Shown: positions 14,264 through 22,971, counted from the stretch's first letter. The stretch: 44,877 bases of DNA from an uncultured Oscillospiraceae bacterium (GCA_934589225.1 CAKTNS010000021.1:1-44877); one strand, 5' to 3'. Made by a program: numbers and translations. The notes: a model not told the origin generated them from the sequence alone.

Positions 14264-15388
14264 ATGATTTATTTGGACAATTCCGCCACCACCAAGCCCT
14301 GCACCGAGGCCGTGGAGGCCATGACCCGGGCCCTGACCCAGGACTGGGGGAACCCCTCGGCCCTGTATGATTTCGGCATCAACGCCGCCCGGCAGCTGCG
14401 GCTTGCCCGGCAGCAGGTAGCCGCCGCCATGGGGGCCGAGCCCGACCGGGTTTTTTTCACCTCCTGCGGCACCGAAGCCGACAACTGGGCCATTTACGGC
14501 ACGGTGAAGCGCCTGGGCAAGCGGGGCAAGCACATCATCACCACCGCCATGGAGCACCACGCCATTTTAAACTGCATGAAGGACCTGGAGGCCCAGGGCT
14601 TTGAGGTCACCTATTTGCAGCCGGATGGCCTGGGAAACATTTCTATGGATGATCTGAAAGCCGCCCTGCGGAAGGACACCATTCTGGTCTCTATTATGAT
14701 GGTCAACAATGAGGTAGGCTCTGTGCAGCCCATTGCCCAGATGGCCCGGCTCACCCACAGGCTCTGCCCCGATGCCCTGTTTCACACCGACGCGGTCCAG
14801 GGCTTTCTGAAAATCCCCTTCCAGGCCAAAACCCTGGGGGCGGACCTGATCTCCGTATCCAGCCACAAAATCCACGGCCCAAAGGGGGCCGGGGCCCTGT
14901 ACATCAGCCCCAAGCTCAAATCCTTCCCGGCCCTGATTTTAGGCGGCGGCCAGGAGGGGGGCTACCGCAGCGGCACCGAAGCCACCCCGGCCATCTTTGG
15001 CTTTGCCGCCGCGGCGGAGGCGGGACGACAGACCTTCCGGCAGGACATCCAGCGGGAGGCAGAGCTGCTGCACAGCCTCTGTGAAAAACTCTCCGCCCTG
15101 CCCGGGGTGAAGCTCAACGGTGCCCATGAGGCCCCCCACATCCTCAATGTGGCCATTCCCAGGCTGCCCACCCAGAATTCCATCAATTTATTGCAGGACC
15201 GGGGCATCTGCGTTTCCGCCGGTTCCGCCTGCGCCAAGGGCCACCGGAGCCACGTGCTCAGCGCCATGGGCATTGACGGAGAGACCATCGACGCCTCCTT
15301 CCGCGTCTCTTTGAGCCGGGAGACCACACAGGAGGATGTAGACCTGCTGGCCCGGGCCGTTGAGGAAGCCCTGCTCCCCCGGATTTGA
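14264..15388 (+). CDS. cysteine desulfurase, NifS/IscS class
   Basis: 374-residue PLP enzyme that removes sulfur from cysteine as an enzyme-bound persulfide. The start MIYLDNSATT is typical. The cofactor lysine is Lys202 in SVSSHKIHGPKG; the persulfide cysteine is Cys323 in SAGSACAKGHRSH, in the long mobile loop of group I desulfurases. Its adjacency to mnmE suggests a role in supplying sulfur for 2-thiolation of the same wobble uridine (through MnmA), but general Fe-S assembly is equally possible. An inverted repeat GGATTTGAC/GTCAAATCC (15381-15409) overlaps the stop. Confidence 0.92.
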   Translation: MIYLDNSATTKPCTEAVEAMTRALTQDWGNPSALYDFGINAARQLRLARQQVAAAMGAEPDRVFFTSCGTEADNWAIYGTVKRLGKRGKHIITTAMEHHAILNCMKDLEAQGFEVTYLQPDGLGNISMDDLKAALRKDTILVSIMMVNNEVGSVQPIAQMARLTHRLCPDALFHTDAVQGFLKIPFQAKTLGADLISVSSHKIHGPKGAGALYISPKLKSFPALILGGGQEGGYRSGTEATPAIFGFAAAAEAGRQTFRQDIQREAELLHSLCEKLSALPGVKLNGAHEAPHILNVAIPRLPTQNSINLLQDRGICVSAGSACAKGHRSHVLSAMGIDGETIDASFRVSLSRETTQEDVDLLARAVEEALLPRI

Positions 15389-15409
15389 CAGATTCTATTC
15401 GTCAAATCC
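15381..15409 (+). other. stem-loop across the desulfurase stop codon
   Basis: GGATTTGAC (15381-15389) and GTCAAATCC (15401-15409) pair perfectly around 11 bases; a second hairpin GCCCCA/TGGGGC follows at 15418-15435. No T-run follows, so terminator function is uncertain. Confidence 0.45.
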
Positions 15410-15492
15410 CATAATCAGCCCCAACATCCTGGGGCACATCCTGTCAAATGCACATTTTTTGCAAGACCGGAAAAGTAAATTGCGAAAAGTGG

Positions 15493-15521
15493 TTGAAAAG
15501 CCCGGCGTTTTCTGCTACAAT
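15493..15521 (+). promoter_or_regulatory. sigma-A promoter of gdhA
   Basis: TTGAAA (15493-15498), 17-base spacer, TACAAT (15516-15521), 40 bases before the gdhA ATG. Confidence 0.8.
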
Positions 15522-15560
15522 AGGCCCCAGTCAAAAACCGTGAGAGGAGTACAATCGTCT

Positions 15561-16895
15561 ATGAGCTACGTAAATGAAATTTTGGAGCGGGTTGCCGCTC
15601 AGAATCCTGACCAGCCCGAGTTTTTGCAGGCAGTGACCGAGGTCCTGGAATCCCTGCGGGTGGTCATCGAAAAGAACGAGGACGCTTACCGGAAGAACGC
15701 CTTCCTGGAGCGTCTGGTCACCCCGGAGCGGGTCATCATGTTCCGGGTGCCCTGGGTGGACGACAAGGGTCAGGTCCAGGTGAACAACGGCTACCGGGTG
15801 CAGTTCAATTCCGCCATCGGACCCTACAAGGGCGGCCTGCGGCTCCATCCCAGTGTCAATCTGGGCATTCTCAAGTTCCTGGGCTTTGAGCAGACCTTTA
15901 AGAATTCCCTCACAGGCCTGCCCATCGGCGGCGGCAAGGGCGGCGCGGACTTTGACCCCAAGGGCAAGTCGGACCGGGAAGTCATGGCCTTCTGCCAGAG
16001 CTTCATGAACGAGCTCTATAAGTATATCGGCGCCAACGAGGACGTGCCCGCCGGTGACATCGGCGTCGGTGCCCGGGAAATCGGCTACCTCTACGGCCAG
16101 TATAAGCGGCTCACCGGCCAATACGAGGGTGTATTCACCGGCAAGGGCTTAAGCTACGGCGGCAGCCTGGCCCGAACCCAGGCCACCGGCTATGGTCTGC
16201 TGTACATCACCCAGGAAATGCTGCGGCACAACGGCCAGGATCTCCAGGGTAAGGTCATCGCCGTTTCCGGCGCGGGGAACGTGGCCACCTATGCCATTGA
16301 AAAGGCCTGGCAGCTGGGGGCCAAGCCCGTGACCTGCTCCGACTCCACCGGCTGGGTCTACGACCCCGAGGGCATTGACGTGGCCACGCTGATCCAGGTC
16401 AAGCAAGTCAAGCGTGCCCGTCTGACGGAGTACGCCAAGGCCCGTCCCAACGCCGTCTACCACGAGGGCAAGGGCGTCTGGACCACCAAGTGCGACATTG
16501 CCCTGCCCTGCGCCACCCAGAATGAGCTGCTGCTGGAGGATGCCAAGGCTCTTGTTGCCAACGGCTGCTACGCCGTGTGCGAGGGTGCCAACATGCCCAC
16601 CACCCTGGATGCCACCAAGTACCTGCAGGACCACGGTGTCCGCTTCCTGCCCGGCAAGGCCTCCAACGCCGGCGGCGTGGCCACCTCCGCTCTGGAGATG
16701 ACCCAGAACTCCCAGCGGCTGAGCTGGACCTTTGAGGAAGTAGACCAGAAGCTCCAGGGCATTATGGCCAACATCTTCCACAACCTGGACGCTGCCGCCA
16801 AGGAATACGGCATGGAGGGCAACTATGTTGCCGGTGCCAACATTGCCGGTTTCCTGAAGGTGGCCGAGGCTATGAACGCCCAGGGCATCGTATAA
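15561..16895 (+). CDS. gdhA: glutamate dehydrogenase (NADP-type, hexameric)
   Basis: 444-residue enzyme for reversible amination of 2-oxoglutarate to glutamate. Landmarks: MFRVPWVDDKGQVQVNNGYRVQ region near residue 55, the catalytic motif PIGGGKGGADFDPKGKSD near residue 120 containing the active lysine, and a Rossmann-type domain from about 200 (VIAVSGAGNVATYAIEKA). Length and the C-terminal NYVAGANIAGFLKVAEAM match the small, assimilatory family. The ATG at 15561 was chosen because of GAGGAG upstream and a promoter at 15493-15521 that falls inside the longer frame. It is monocistronic, with a terminator at 16909-16942. Coenzyme preference is inferred from family similarity. Confidence 0.94.
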   Translation: MSYVNEILERVAAQNPDQPEFLQAVTEVLESLRVVIEKNEDAYRKNAFLERLVTPERVIMFRVPWVDDKGQVQVNNGYRVQFNSAIGPYKGGLRLHPSVNLGILKFLGFEQTFKNSLTGLPIGGGKGGADFDPKGKSDREVMAFCQSFMNELYKYIGANEDVPAGDIGVGAREIGYLYGQYKRLTGQYEGVFTGKGLSYGGSLARTQATGYGLLYITQEMLRHNGQDLQGKVIAVSGAGNVATYAIEKAWQLGAKPVTCSDSTGWVYDPEGIDVATLIQVKQVKRARLTEYAKARPNAVYHEGKGVWTTKCDIALPCATQNELLLEDAKALVANGCYAVCEGANMPTTLDATKYLQDHGVRFLPGKASNAGGVATSALEMTQNSQRLSWTFEEVDQKLQGIMANIFHNLDAAAKEYGMEGNYVAGANIAGFLKVAEAMNAQGIV

Positions 16896-16908
16896 GCTGT
16901 ATTTCAAA

Positions 16909-16942
16909 AGCACCGGGTAATTTCAGGTACCCGGTGCTTTTT
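16909..16942 (+). terminator. rho-independent terminator of gdhA
   Basis: AGCACCGGGTA (16909-16919) pairs with TACCCGGTGCT (16928-16938), followed by TTTT and a T-rich stretch. Confidence 0.9.
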
Positions 16943-16944
16943 CG

Positions 16945-16972
16945 TTGCGTTTTTGAAAAAACCTGCTATAAT
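16945..16972 (+). promoter_or_regulatory. promoter of folC
   Basis: TTGCGT (16945-16950), 16-base spacer, perfect TATAAT (16967-16972), directly after the gdhA terminator. Confidence 0.65.
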
Positions 16973-17004
16973 CCAAGGAGAAATCAACAAAGGAATGAAA
17001 CGCC

Positions 17005-18273
17005 ATGACTTATGAAGAAGCCCTTTCCTACATTCACGGCACCATCCGGAAGGGTGCGGCCCCGGGGCTGGGGCGCATCCAGGAGCTGATGGAGCGGCTG
17101 GGAAACCCCCAGGAGCAGCTTTCCTATGTCCACATCACCGGCACCAACGGCAAAGGCTCCACCGCCGCCATGACCGCCTCGGTGCTCCGGGCCGCGGGGT
17201 ATCGGGTGGGTCTGTACACCTCCCCGTTTCTCTGGCGGTTCAACGAGCGGATGAATGTGGATGGCCGGGACATTGCGGATGAGGAACTGGCCCAGGTCAC
17301 AGAGCTGGTAAAGCCCGCGGCCCAGGCCCTTTCCGACCCGCCTACGGAGTTTGAACTGGTAACGGCCATTGCGCTATGCTGGTTTGCCCAGAAGCAATGC
17401 GACATTGTGGTGCTGGAGGTGGGCATGGGGGGCCGGAACGACGCCACCAACGTGATCCCCGCCCCGGAGGCGGCGGTGCTGTGCAACATCGGCCTGGATC
17501 ACACCGCCCAGCTGGGCTCCACCCTGGAGGCCATTGCGGAAAACAAATCCGGCATCCTGAAGCCCGGCTGCCGGGGAGTGCTCTACCCCAACACCGCCAA
17601 AGTAGAAGCAGTGGTCACCGGGGTCTGCCGGGAGCGGGGCATCCCTCTGCAAATCGCTGATTTCTCCCAAATCCAGGTGAAGCGCAGTGACCTTTCCGGC
17701 CAGATCCTGGATTACAAGCAGTATCCGGGCCTCTATCTTCCCCTGCTGGGGGCCCACCAGACCCGGAACTGCGCCGTGGTGCTGGAAACCCTGGAGGCCT
17801 TGCGGCAGCAGGGCCGGAACATCCCGGAGGAGGCGGTCTATCAAGGCATCGCCAATACGGTCTGGCCCGGACGGTTTGAGCTGCTGCGGCGGGAACCCAT
17901 CTTCATTGTAGACGGGGGCCACAATGAACAGTGCTTTGCGGCGCTGGCGGAGAATGTGAAAACCTATTTGGAGGGCCGGGAAATCGTCGCCCTGACCGGG
18001 GTCATGGCCGACAAGGACTATCTGGAGATGTACAAGGACCTGGTGCCCCTCATCTCCCGATTCGTCACGGTCACGTCGGAGAACCCACGCGCCTTAGATG
18101 CCGTGAGCCTTGCGGACTACCTCAGGCAGCTGGGCAAGCCCGCCCAGGCGGCGGGGTCTGTGGAAGAAGGGGTAACGGAGGCCCTGGCTCTGGCCGGAAC
18201 AGAGGGCACGATTCTGGCCTTCGGCAGCCTCTACATGACCGGGCCCATCCGGCAGGCCGTCAAAAACAAATAG
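17005..18273 (+). CDS. folC: bifunctional folylpolyglutamate/dihydrofolate synthase
   Basis: 422-residue Mur-ligase-family enzyme adding glutamates to folates. The P-loop HITGTNGKGST lies at residues 44-53; SPFLWRFNERM near residue 72 is the folate/omega-loop signature; VLEVGMGGRNDATNVI near residue 136 and GLDHTAQLG near 164 are the metal-binding segments; FIVDGGHNEQC near 303 begins the C-terminal domain. The ATG at 17005 follows AAAGGAA. It has its own promoter and ends at a bidirectional terminator. Polyglutamated folates would serve the MetF/MetV module in this window. Confidence 0.94.
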   Translation: MTYEEALSYIHGTIRKGAAPGLGRIQELMERLGNPQEQLSYVHITGTNGKGSTAAMTASVLRAAGYRVGLYTSPFLWRFNERMNVDGRDIADEELAQVTELVKPAAQALSDPPTEFELVTAIALCWFAQKQCDIVVLEVGMGGRNDATNVIPAPEAAVLCNIGLDHTAQLGSTLEAIAENKSGILKPGCRGVLYPNTAKVEAVVTGVCRERGIPLQIADFSQIQVKRSDLSGQILDYKQYPGLYLPLLGAHQTRNCAVVLETLEALRQQGRNIPEEAVYQGIANTVWPGRFELLRREPIFIVDGGHNEQCFAALAENVKTYLEGREIVALTGVMADKDYLEMYKDLVPLISRFVTVTSENPRALDAVSLADYLRQLGKPAQAAGSVEEGVTEALALAGTEGTILAFGSLYMTGPIRQAVKNK

Positions 18274-18283
18274 AAATAGCTGC

Positions 18284-18323
18284 TCAAAAAGGCATCGAAC
18301 GTTTCCGTCCGATGCCTTTTTGA
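18284..18323. terminator. bidirectional terminator between folC and the antiporter
   Basis: TCAAAAAGGCATCG (18284-18297) and CGATGCCTTTTTGA (18310-18323) are perfect complements; T-runs occur on both strands, serving the two converging genes. Confidence 0.9.
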
Positions 18324-18353
18324 TCGGTTGTTTCACTTAGATTTTCTGGAAAA

Positions 18354-19634
18354 TCAGTTCTCCCCTTGGGGCATGGCGCCACGGCTGGTCTTGGTTTTCT
18401 CGGTGATCTCCCCGGCGGCAGACAGGGCCATCTTGGTCAGGATGGGGCCCACCAGCTCGTAAATCAGCACGGAGAAGAGCACAATATTGCGGATAATGGC
18501 CCCCTCGGCTCCAAAGTCCGCCGCCACTGAGGCAGACATGCCCAGGGCCACACCAGCCTGGGGAAGCAGGGTGATGCCCAGATATTTGCACACCTGCCCG
18601 GGACACTGCATAAACCGGGAGCTGACCCCCGCGCCGATGATTTTTCCCGCGGAGCGCATGAGGATATACACCAGGCCCACGCAGACCACCGCGCCGCTGG
18701 CAAAGACCCGCAAATCCAGCTCCGCGCCGGAGAGCACAAAGAAGAGCACATACAGCGGGGCCGTCCACCGGTCGCAGCGGTACATGATTTCCTCGGAGAA
18801 ATCACAGAGGTTGCAGAAAATGGTGCCGCACATCATGCACACAAGCAAGGGGCTAAAGCCAATCGACACCCCGGAGGAGAAGGTCTTCTCCACTTTTGAA
18901 AAGGCGGTACACAGAAACACAAAGGCCACCGCCAGGCTCAGCCGCTTGGAGCGGGAATTAAAAAACTTTTCCACCACGCTGAACAGCCACCCCAGGGCAG
19001 CACCCAGGGCCAGAGATGCCACGATCTCAATGGCGGGGTTTACCAGCACGGAAATCAGGTTTACGGAGCCGGAGGTCAGGGCCTTGGCAATGCCCGTGGA
19101 CACGGCGAAGACCACCAAGCCCACCGCATCGTCCAGGGCCACAATGGGAAGCAGCAAACTTGTCAGGGGGCCTTTGGCCTTATACTGGTTCACCACCATA
19201 ATGGTGGCGGCAGGGGCCGTGGCCGCACCGATGGCCCCCAGAATGATGCAGGTGGATACCGGCAGACTGTCCCCCAGCAGCAGATGCAGGGCCAGAAGCC
19301 CCAAATCCACAAAGAGCGTGGCAGACAGTGCCTGAAAAATAGCGATCACCGTGGCCTGACGGCCAATGTGCTTCAGCTCCTCCAGCCGGAACTCCGGGCC
19401 GATGGAGAAGGCGATAAAGCCCAGGGCCATGTCGCTGATGAGACTCAAGCGGTCTACAAACTCAAAAGACGGAAGGCCCAGATGGGGGATGCCCAAAGCA
19501 CCCAGGCACAGCGGCCCCACCAGAATGCCCGCAACCAGGTAGCTGGTCACATCCGGCAAATTAAACCGGGAAGCCAGCCGTGACAAAAAGAGTCCGGCAA
19601 ACATCGCAACACCGATAGCCAATAAATATTCCAT
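18354..19634 (-). CDS. cation:proton antiporter, CPA2/KefB-like
   Basis: 426-residue membrane protein with about 12 hydrophobic spans and no cytoplasmic TrkA domain. Segments typical of the family are seen: LPDVTSYLVAGILVGP near residue 27, the broken-helix region LGAIGAATAPAATI near 137 and PIVALDDAVGLVVFAV near 165, in which the acidic pair of the ion site would lie. Such proteins exchange Na+ or K+ for H+ for pH and salt homeostasis. ATG 19634 was chosen; the in-frame extension to 19670 would begin at the -10 promoter hexamer. Ion specificity is unknown. It is monocistronic and convergent with folC. Confidence 0.88.
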   Translation of the reverse strand: MEYLLAIGVAMFAGLFLSRLASRFNLPDVTSYLVAGILVGPLCLGALGIPHLGLPSFEFVDRLSLISDMALGFIAFSIGPEFRLEELKHIGRQATVIAIFQALSATLFVDLGLLALHLLLGDSLPVSTCIILGAIGAATAPAATIMVVNQYKAKGPLTSLLLPIVALDDAVGLVVFAVSTGIAKALTSGSVNLISVLVNPAIEIVASLALGAALGWLFSVVEKFFNSRSKRLSLAVAFVFLCTAFSKVEKTFSSGVSIGFSPLLVCMMCGTIFCNLCDFSEEIMYRCDRWTAPLYVLFFVLSGAELDLRVFASGAVVCVGLVYILMRSAGKIIGAGVSSRFMQCPGQVCKYLGITLLPQAGVALGMSASVAADFGAEGAIIRNIVLFSVLIYELVGPILTKMALSAAGEITEKTKTSRGAMPQGEN

Positions 19635-19669
19635 TGAGGATCGTCTCTTTCCTTTGTAGGTTTGTCCCA

Positions 19670-19697
19670 ATTATAGCATTCCGAAATTTGAAAACAA
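19670..19697 (-). promoter_or_regulatory. promoter of the antiporter gene
   Basis: Minus strand TTGTTT (19697-19692), 16-base spacer, TATAAT (19675-19670), about 36 bases before the ATG. Confidence 0.6.
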
Positions 19698-19755
19698 GAG
19701 CCATTTCCCACAAGGTTGAAATTTTTTAGGGCCCCATTCTTGTGAAAATTTGAAA

Positions 19756-19781
19756 GGCCCTCCGCATATAACCGGAGGGCC
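19756..19781 (-). terminator. terminator after the pilin-like gene
   Basis: GGCCCTCCG and CGGAGGGCC (19756-19764, 19773-19781) pair perfectly; on the minus strand TTTCAAATTTT follows. Confidence 0.8.
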
Positions 19782-19789
19782 TTGTCTAT

Positions 19790-20719
19790 TTACTTTGGCA
19801 GCGTATCCCGATACTGGGAATACTTTTCTTCGGTATTCAGCAGCTTTTCATAGGCCTTGTAGGCATCTTCCAGGGTGTCGTACTCGGTTCCCGTTGTATA
19901 CTTCCTGAAGCCATTCGCACTGCCCATATGTTCCGCAATGGCCACATAATTGCCTTTGGGACTCGGTCTTGTGGCTGTTACCGTTTCGGAGATATAGAAT
20001 ACCTCCTTGTTATCGCCGACTTTCTTGCTGACGATCACGGGAATGGTCTTTTTCTCGCCAACAGTGTTGGTATTTACACTGGTCCAGAACAGGCAAGCCT
20101 GTTTATTCTTGTTATCCGCCAGATAGGCCCAGGTGCCATAGTTCAGCAAGCTGTTTTTACTAAGATTTTTCTGTACCTCCGGCACCATGGTCGAGTTGGT
20201 GCTTCTGGAATCGATTTCAAATTGGGTACTATCGGGATGCATTGCCCGAAACTTCAGAATCGCGGGGTTTTCGTGGATTTCCTCCTCAAAATCGATGTTC
20301 GGCCTCTGGGGCTGGCTGCCGCCGCCTCCTGTCCAGTCCAGGCACACGCCTACGGACTCCTCATAGGTCACTTTGCATTCCCCGCCGGCGGTGGGGTTCC
20401 CCTTCCAGTTGTCCGTATCCTTCTGATTTTTATAGTGGGTGATGCCGCCGATGTTCACAGGGTCTATAGACTGCCAGTTGTCCTGCTGCTGTTTGAGCTG
20501 CACGACCTTGACCGTCTCCGCCGTCTGCCCCAGCATGGAGGCCGTGAGCACATCTGCATAGGCCGCGCGGACATTGGCCAAGTCCACCGCCTCCCGGCTT
20601 TTTTCCAGTTGGCTTCCCAAAATAGGAATGGCAACTGACACCAAAACGCCGATGATGGCCACGACGATGAGCATTTCCATCAGCGTAAATCCTTTATGGT
20701 TCCGCAAAAAAGGCCTCAT
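19790..20719 (-). CDS. type IV pilin-like protein with prepilin cleavage/methylation motif
   Basis: 309-residue pseudopilin. A ten-residue basic leader precedes the GFTLMEML processing site (Gly10, Glu at +5 of the mature form), followed by a hydrophobic helix VVAIIGVLVSVAIPIL that would anchor it in the membrane or polymerise in a pilus core. The rest (about 40-309) is a large, unrecognised globular part with an Asp/Gly-rich section and a C-terminal helix EDAYKAYEKLLNTEE. ATG 20719 has GAGGGGAG upstream. Base composition is lower in GC than the flanking genes. No prepilin peptidase or pilus motor gene is nearby, so assembly depends on genes elsewhere. It is single-gene with its own terminator. 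Confidence 0.8.
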   Translation of the reverse strand: MRPFLRNHKGFTLMEMLIVVAIIGVLVSVAIPILGSQLEKSREAVDLANVRAAYADVLTASMLGQTAETVKVVQLKQQQDNWQSIDPVNIGGITHYKNQKDTDNWKGNPTAGGECKVTYEESVGVCLDWTGGGGSQPQRPNIDFEEEIHENPAILKFRAMHPDSTQFEIDSRSTNSTMVPEVQKNLSKNSLLNYGTWAYLADNKNKQACLFWTSVNTNTVGEKKTIPVIVSKKVGDNKEVFYISETVTATRPSPKGNYVAIAEHMGSANGFRKYTTGTEYDTLEDAYKAYEKLLNTEEKYSQYRDTLPK

Positions 20720-20750
20720 ACTCCCCTCACTTCTAAAGAACAAATGACCT

Positions 20751-21126
20751 GTGGACTATCGCAAAAATACGGCTTTCCGCCATCAGAAAAAATCACCTTT
20801 GGAAGAAGGTTTATCCCCTTCTCCCGGAACCACAGGGCCACGGGGCCGAATGAACGCGCAAAGGAACCTCTCTAACGCTAGAAACGCAGCCATCGTATAT
20901 AAACGATTGGCGATTTATTATAACATTATATTCACGGATATGCAAGTATTTTTATGAATCATTCTGAAACAATGCATTTTTGTTTGCCGCTGGGTTTTCT
21001 TTTAAGAAAATCTTATTTTTCTTGTTTTTTCATTTTTTCACTGGATTTATTCACATTCCTTTGATAGAATACGGACGTTGCCTACGGAGGACTCCGGCGG
21101 CAAACATCAATCAGGGAGGAACCCCC
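20751..21126. other. gene-free gap before the redox operon
   Basis: About 375 bases, A+T-rich (poly-T near 21010-21050). It separates divergent transcripts: the pilin-like gene to the left and the redox operon to the right. A TAGAAT (-10-like) lies at about 21065, but no clear -35 was found. Short ORFs here have no ribosome site or recognisable product. Confidence 0.5.
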
Positions 21127-21270
21127 ATGACGCGATATAAAACCGCCGCCCAATGGGTGCTGCTGCTCACCGGGTGCCTGATGGTCTTCTACGGCGCCTG
21201 GCGCGGAGAAGCCGCCACCGTTTTTACAAAGGCAATTCGACTGTGTATGGAGTGTGTGGGCATTGGATAA
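21127..21270 (+). CDS. CD1871A-like small membrane protein with CXXC motif
   Basis: 47-residue protein: one membrane helix (about residues 8-25, AQWVLLLTGCLMVFYGAW) and a C-terminal C40-x-x-C43 pair (RLCMECVGIG). It matches the small CXXC protein that precedes NapH-like ferredoxin genes in Clostridia (the C. difficile CD1871A type). The ATG at 21127 has AGGAGGA upstream. It overlaps the next gene, so the two are co-translated. The CXXC pair may be a redox or metal site passed to the partner ferredoxin; that is inference. Confidence 0.85.
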   Translation: MTRYKTAAQWVLLLTGCLMVFYGAWRGEAATVFTKAIRLCMECVGIG

Positions 21271-22156
21271 GAAAAAGATACCGTTTTTGGCCCGGTTCCG
21301 GGGAGCTTTGCAGGCCGGGGCCACGCTGCTGACCAATCCCCATTTGCTGAACTTCCGGAAAGGCACCCTTTACCAGGGAGCCGCCAAGCATGCCTGCGTG
21401 CCGGGACTCAACTGCTACTCCTGCCCGGGGGCCACGGGGGCCTGTCCCATTGGGGCGTTTCAGGCGGTGGTGGGGTCATCTAAATTCCGGTTTTCCTATT
21501 ACATCACCGGAACGCTGATCCTTTTGGGGGTGCTGCTGGGGCGGTTCATCTGCGGCTTCCTCTGCCCCTTCGGCTTTTTCCAGGAGCTGCTGCACAAGAT
21601 CCCCACAAAGAAGCTGTCCACCAAAAAGCTCAAGCCCCTGCGGTACCTGAAATACGGCATTCTGATAATTTTTGTCATGCTGCTGCCGGTGGTGGCCGCA
21701 AATGAGCTGGGCATGGGGGACCCCTATTTCTGCAAGTACCTCTGCCCCCAAGGCGTTTTGGAGGGGGCCATTCCCCTATCTATTGCCAACAGCGGCATCC
21801 GGGCCGCCCTGGGAAAGCTCTTTTCCTGGAAGCTGGGGATTCTTCTGGCGGTGAGCGTCGGAAGCATCCTGTTCTACCGGCCCTTCTGCAAGTGGCTGTG
21901 CCCTCTGGGCGCGGTTTACGCCCTGCTCAACAAGGTCTCCCTGTTCCAGATGCAGGTGGACAAGGAGAAATGCGTATCCTGCGGGGCCTGTGCCAGAAGC
22001 TGCAAAATGGATGTGGACATTACCAAGAGCCCCAATCACACCGAGTGTATCCGCTGCGGCATGTGCGTCAAAGCCTGCCCCACCTCCGCCATCCGTTACA
22101 AATACGGCTTTGGCGATGCCAACAAACAACCATCTGAAAAGGAGACAACAACATGA
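21263..22156 (+). CDS. NapH/NosR-like membrane ferredoxin (4Fe-4S binding protein)
   Basis: 297-residue polytopic protein with about four membrane helices and two C-terminal 4Fe-4S motifs (CVSCGACARSCK near residue 238 and CIRCGMCVKACP near 267). Additional cysteine pairs typical of NapH/NosR/RdxA proteins are seen: NCYSCPGATGACPIGAF near 51, GFLCPFGFFQE near 99 and KWLCPLGAVY near 212. It likely moves electrons across or along the membrane, here towards the thioredoxin-like lipoprotein downstream. The start is uncertain: TTG 21263 has GGAG ten bases upstream and was preferred over GTG 21254. It overlaps the stop of the CXXC peptide and, by ATGA, the next gene. Confidence 0.87.
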   Translation: MDKKKIPFLARFRGALQAGATLLTNPHLLNFRKGTLYQGAAKHACVPGLNCYSCPGATGACPIGAFQAVVGSSKFRFSYYITGTLILLGVLLGRFICGFLCPFGFFQELLHKIPTKKLSTKKLKPLRYLKYGILIIFVMLLPVVAANELGMGDPYFCKYLCPQGVLEGAIPLSIANSGIRAALGKLFSWKLGILLAVSVGSILFYRPFCKWLCPLGAVYALLNKVSLFQMQVDKEKCVSCGACARSCKMDVDITKSPNHTECIRCGMCVKACPTSAIRYKYGFGDANKQPSEKETTT

Positions 22157-22971
22157 AGCTTACCCGTATTCTGGCCCTGGTCCTGTGCCTGACCATGGCC
22201 CTTTCCCTGGCCGCCTGCGGCGAAAAGGCCCAGCCCGCTAAAACCCTCGACGAGCTGATGAACGAAGAAAACCAGATCCTCTCTGCCCACCAGGAGCTGT
22301 GGGACAAGGTGTTCCTGTCCATGGACAAAAACGTCACCGAAAGCGTGCTCAGCACCAACTACGGCGACTTCCTGGCCGCCGCCCTGGAAAACGTCAAGAC
22401 CCAGTTCTCTGACAAGGACTACGCCGCCCTGAAAGAGGACGCCGCCAAGATCCGGGACATTGAAGAGCAGATCTCCAGCCTCCCCCAGGATGACAGCGGC
22501 ACCGCCGCCAGCACCGCCGAAGCCTTCCCCCAGTTCCAGGGCAAGACCCTGGACGGAGAAGACGTAGACAGCAGCCTCTTTGCCAACAACGCCTTCACCG
22601 TCATCAACTTCTGGTTCAACGAGTGCAAGCCCTGCGTGGCGGAACTGGGAGAGCTGGATGCCCTGAACAAGAAGGTGGCCGAGCAGGGCGGCGAGGTCAT
22701 CGGCATCAACGTGGGCACCCTGGACGGCAACCAGGAGGGCATCGAAAACGCCAAGAAGCTGCTGGAAGCCAAGGGCGCCACCTACCGCTGCGTCTACTTT
22801 GACTCCTCCAGCGAGGCCGGCACCTTCGCCCTGAACATCCAGGCCTTCCCCACCACCATCGTGGTAGACCGGAACGGCAACCTGGTAGGCGCCCCCGTCC
22901 TGGGCGGCATCGACAACGAAAGCAACATGGCCATGCTCCAGGCCAACATCGACCAGGCCCTGGCCGGGTGA
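22153..22971 (+). CDS. TlpA/ResA-like thioredoxin-fold lipoprotein
   Basis: 272-residue secreted, lipid-anchored oxidoreductase. The signal peptide ends with lipobox LAAC (Cys22). A helical linker (about 30-115) precedes a thioredoxin-like AhpC/TlpA domain with the active motif Cys158-Lys-Pro-Cys161 in NFWFNECKPC and the cis-proline FPTTIVVDRNGN near residue 231. Such proteins reduce disulfides outside the membrane. It overlaps the NapH-like gene by four bases (ATGA), and the operon order (CXXC peptide, NapH-like, TlpA-like) suggests that electrons from the cytoplasm pass through the membrane ferredoxin to this protein. That path is inferred. Confidence 0.9.
   Translation: MKLTRILALVLCLTMALSLAACGEKAQPAKTLDELMNEENQILSAHQELWDKVFLSMDKNVTESVLSTNYGDFLAAALENVKTQFSDKDYAALKEDAAKIRDIEEQISSLPQDDSGTAASTAEAFPQFQGKTLDGEDVDSSLFANNAFTVINFWFNECKPCVAELGELDALNKKVAEQGGEVIGINVGTLDGNQEGIENAKKLLEAKGATYRCVYFDSSSEAGTFALNIQAFPTTIVVDRNGNLVGAPVLGGIDNESNMAMLQANIDQALAG

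Noticed and set aside
20751..20957. 68-residue ORF upstream of the redox operon
   Set aside because: No ribosome site, low-complexity product and location in an A+T-rich gap between divergent genes.
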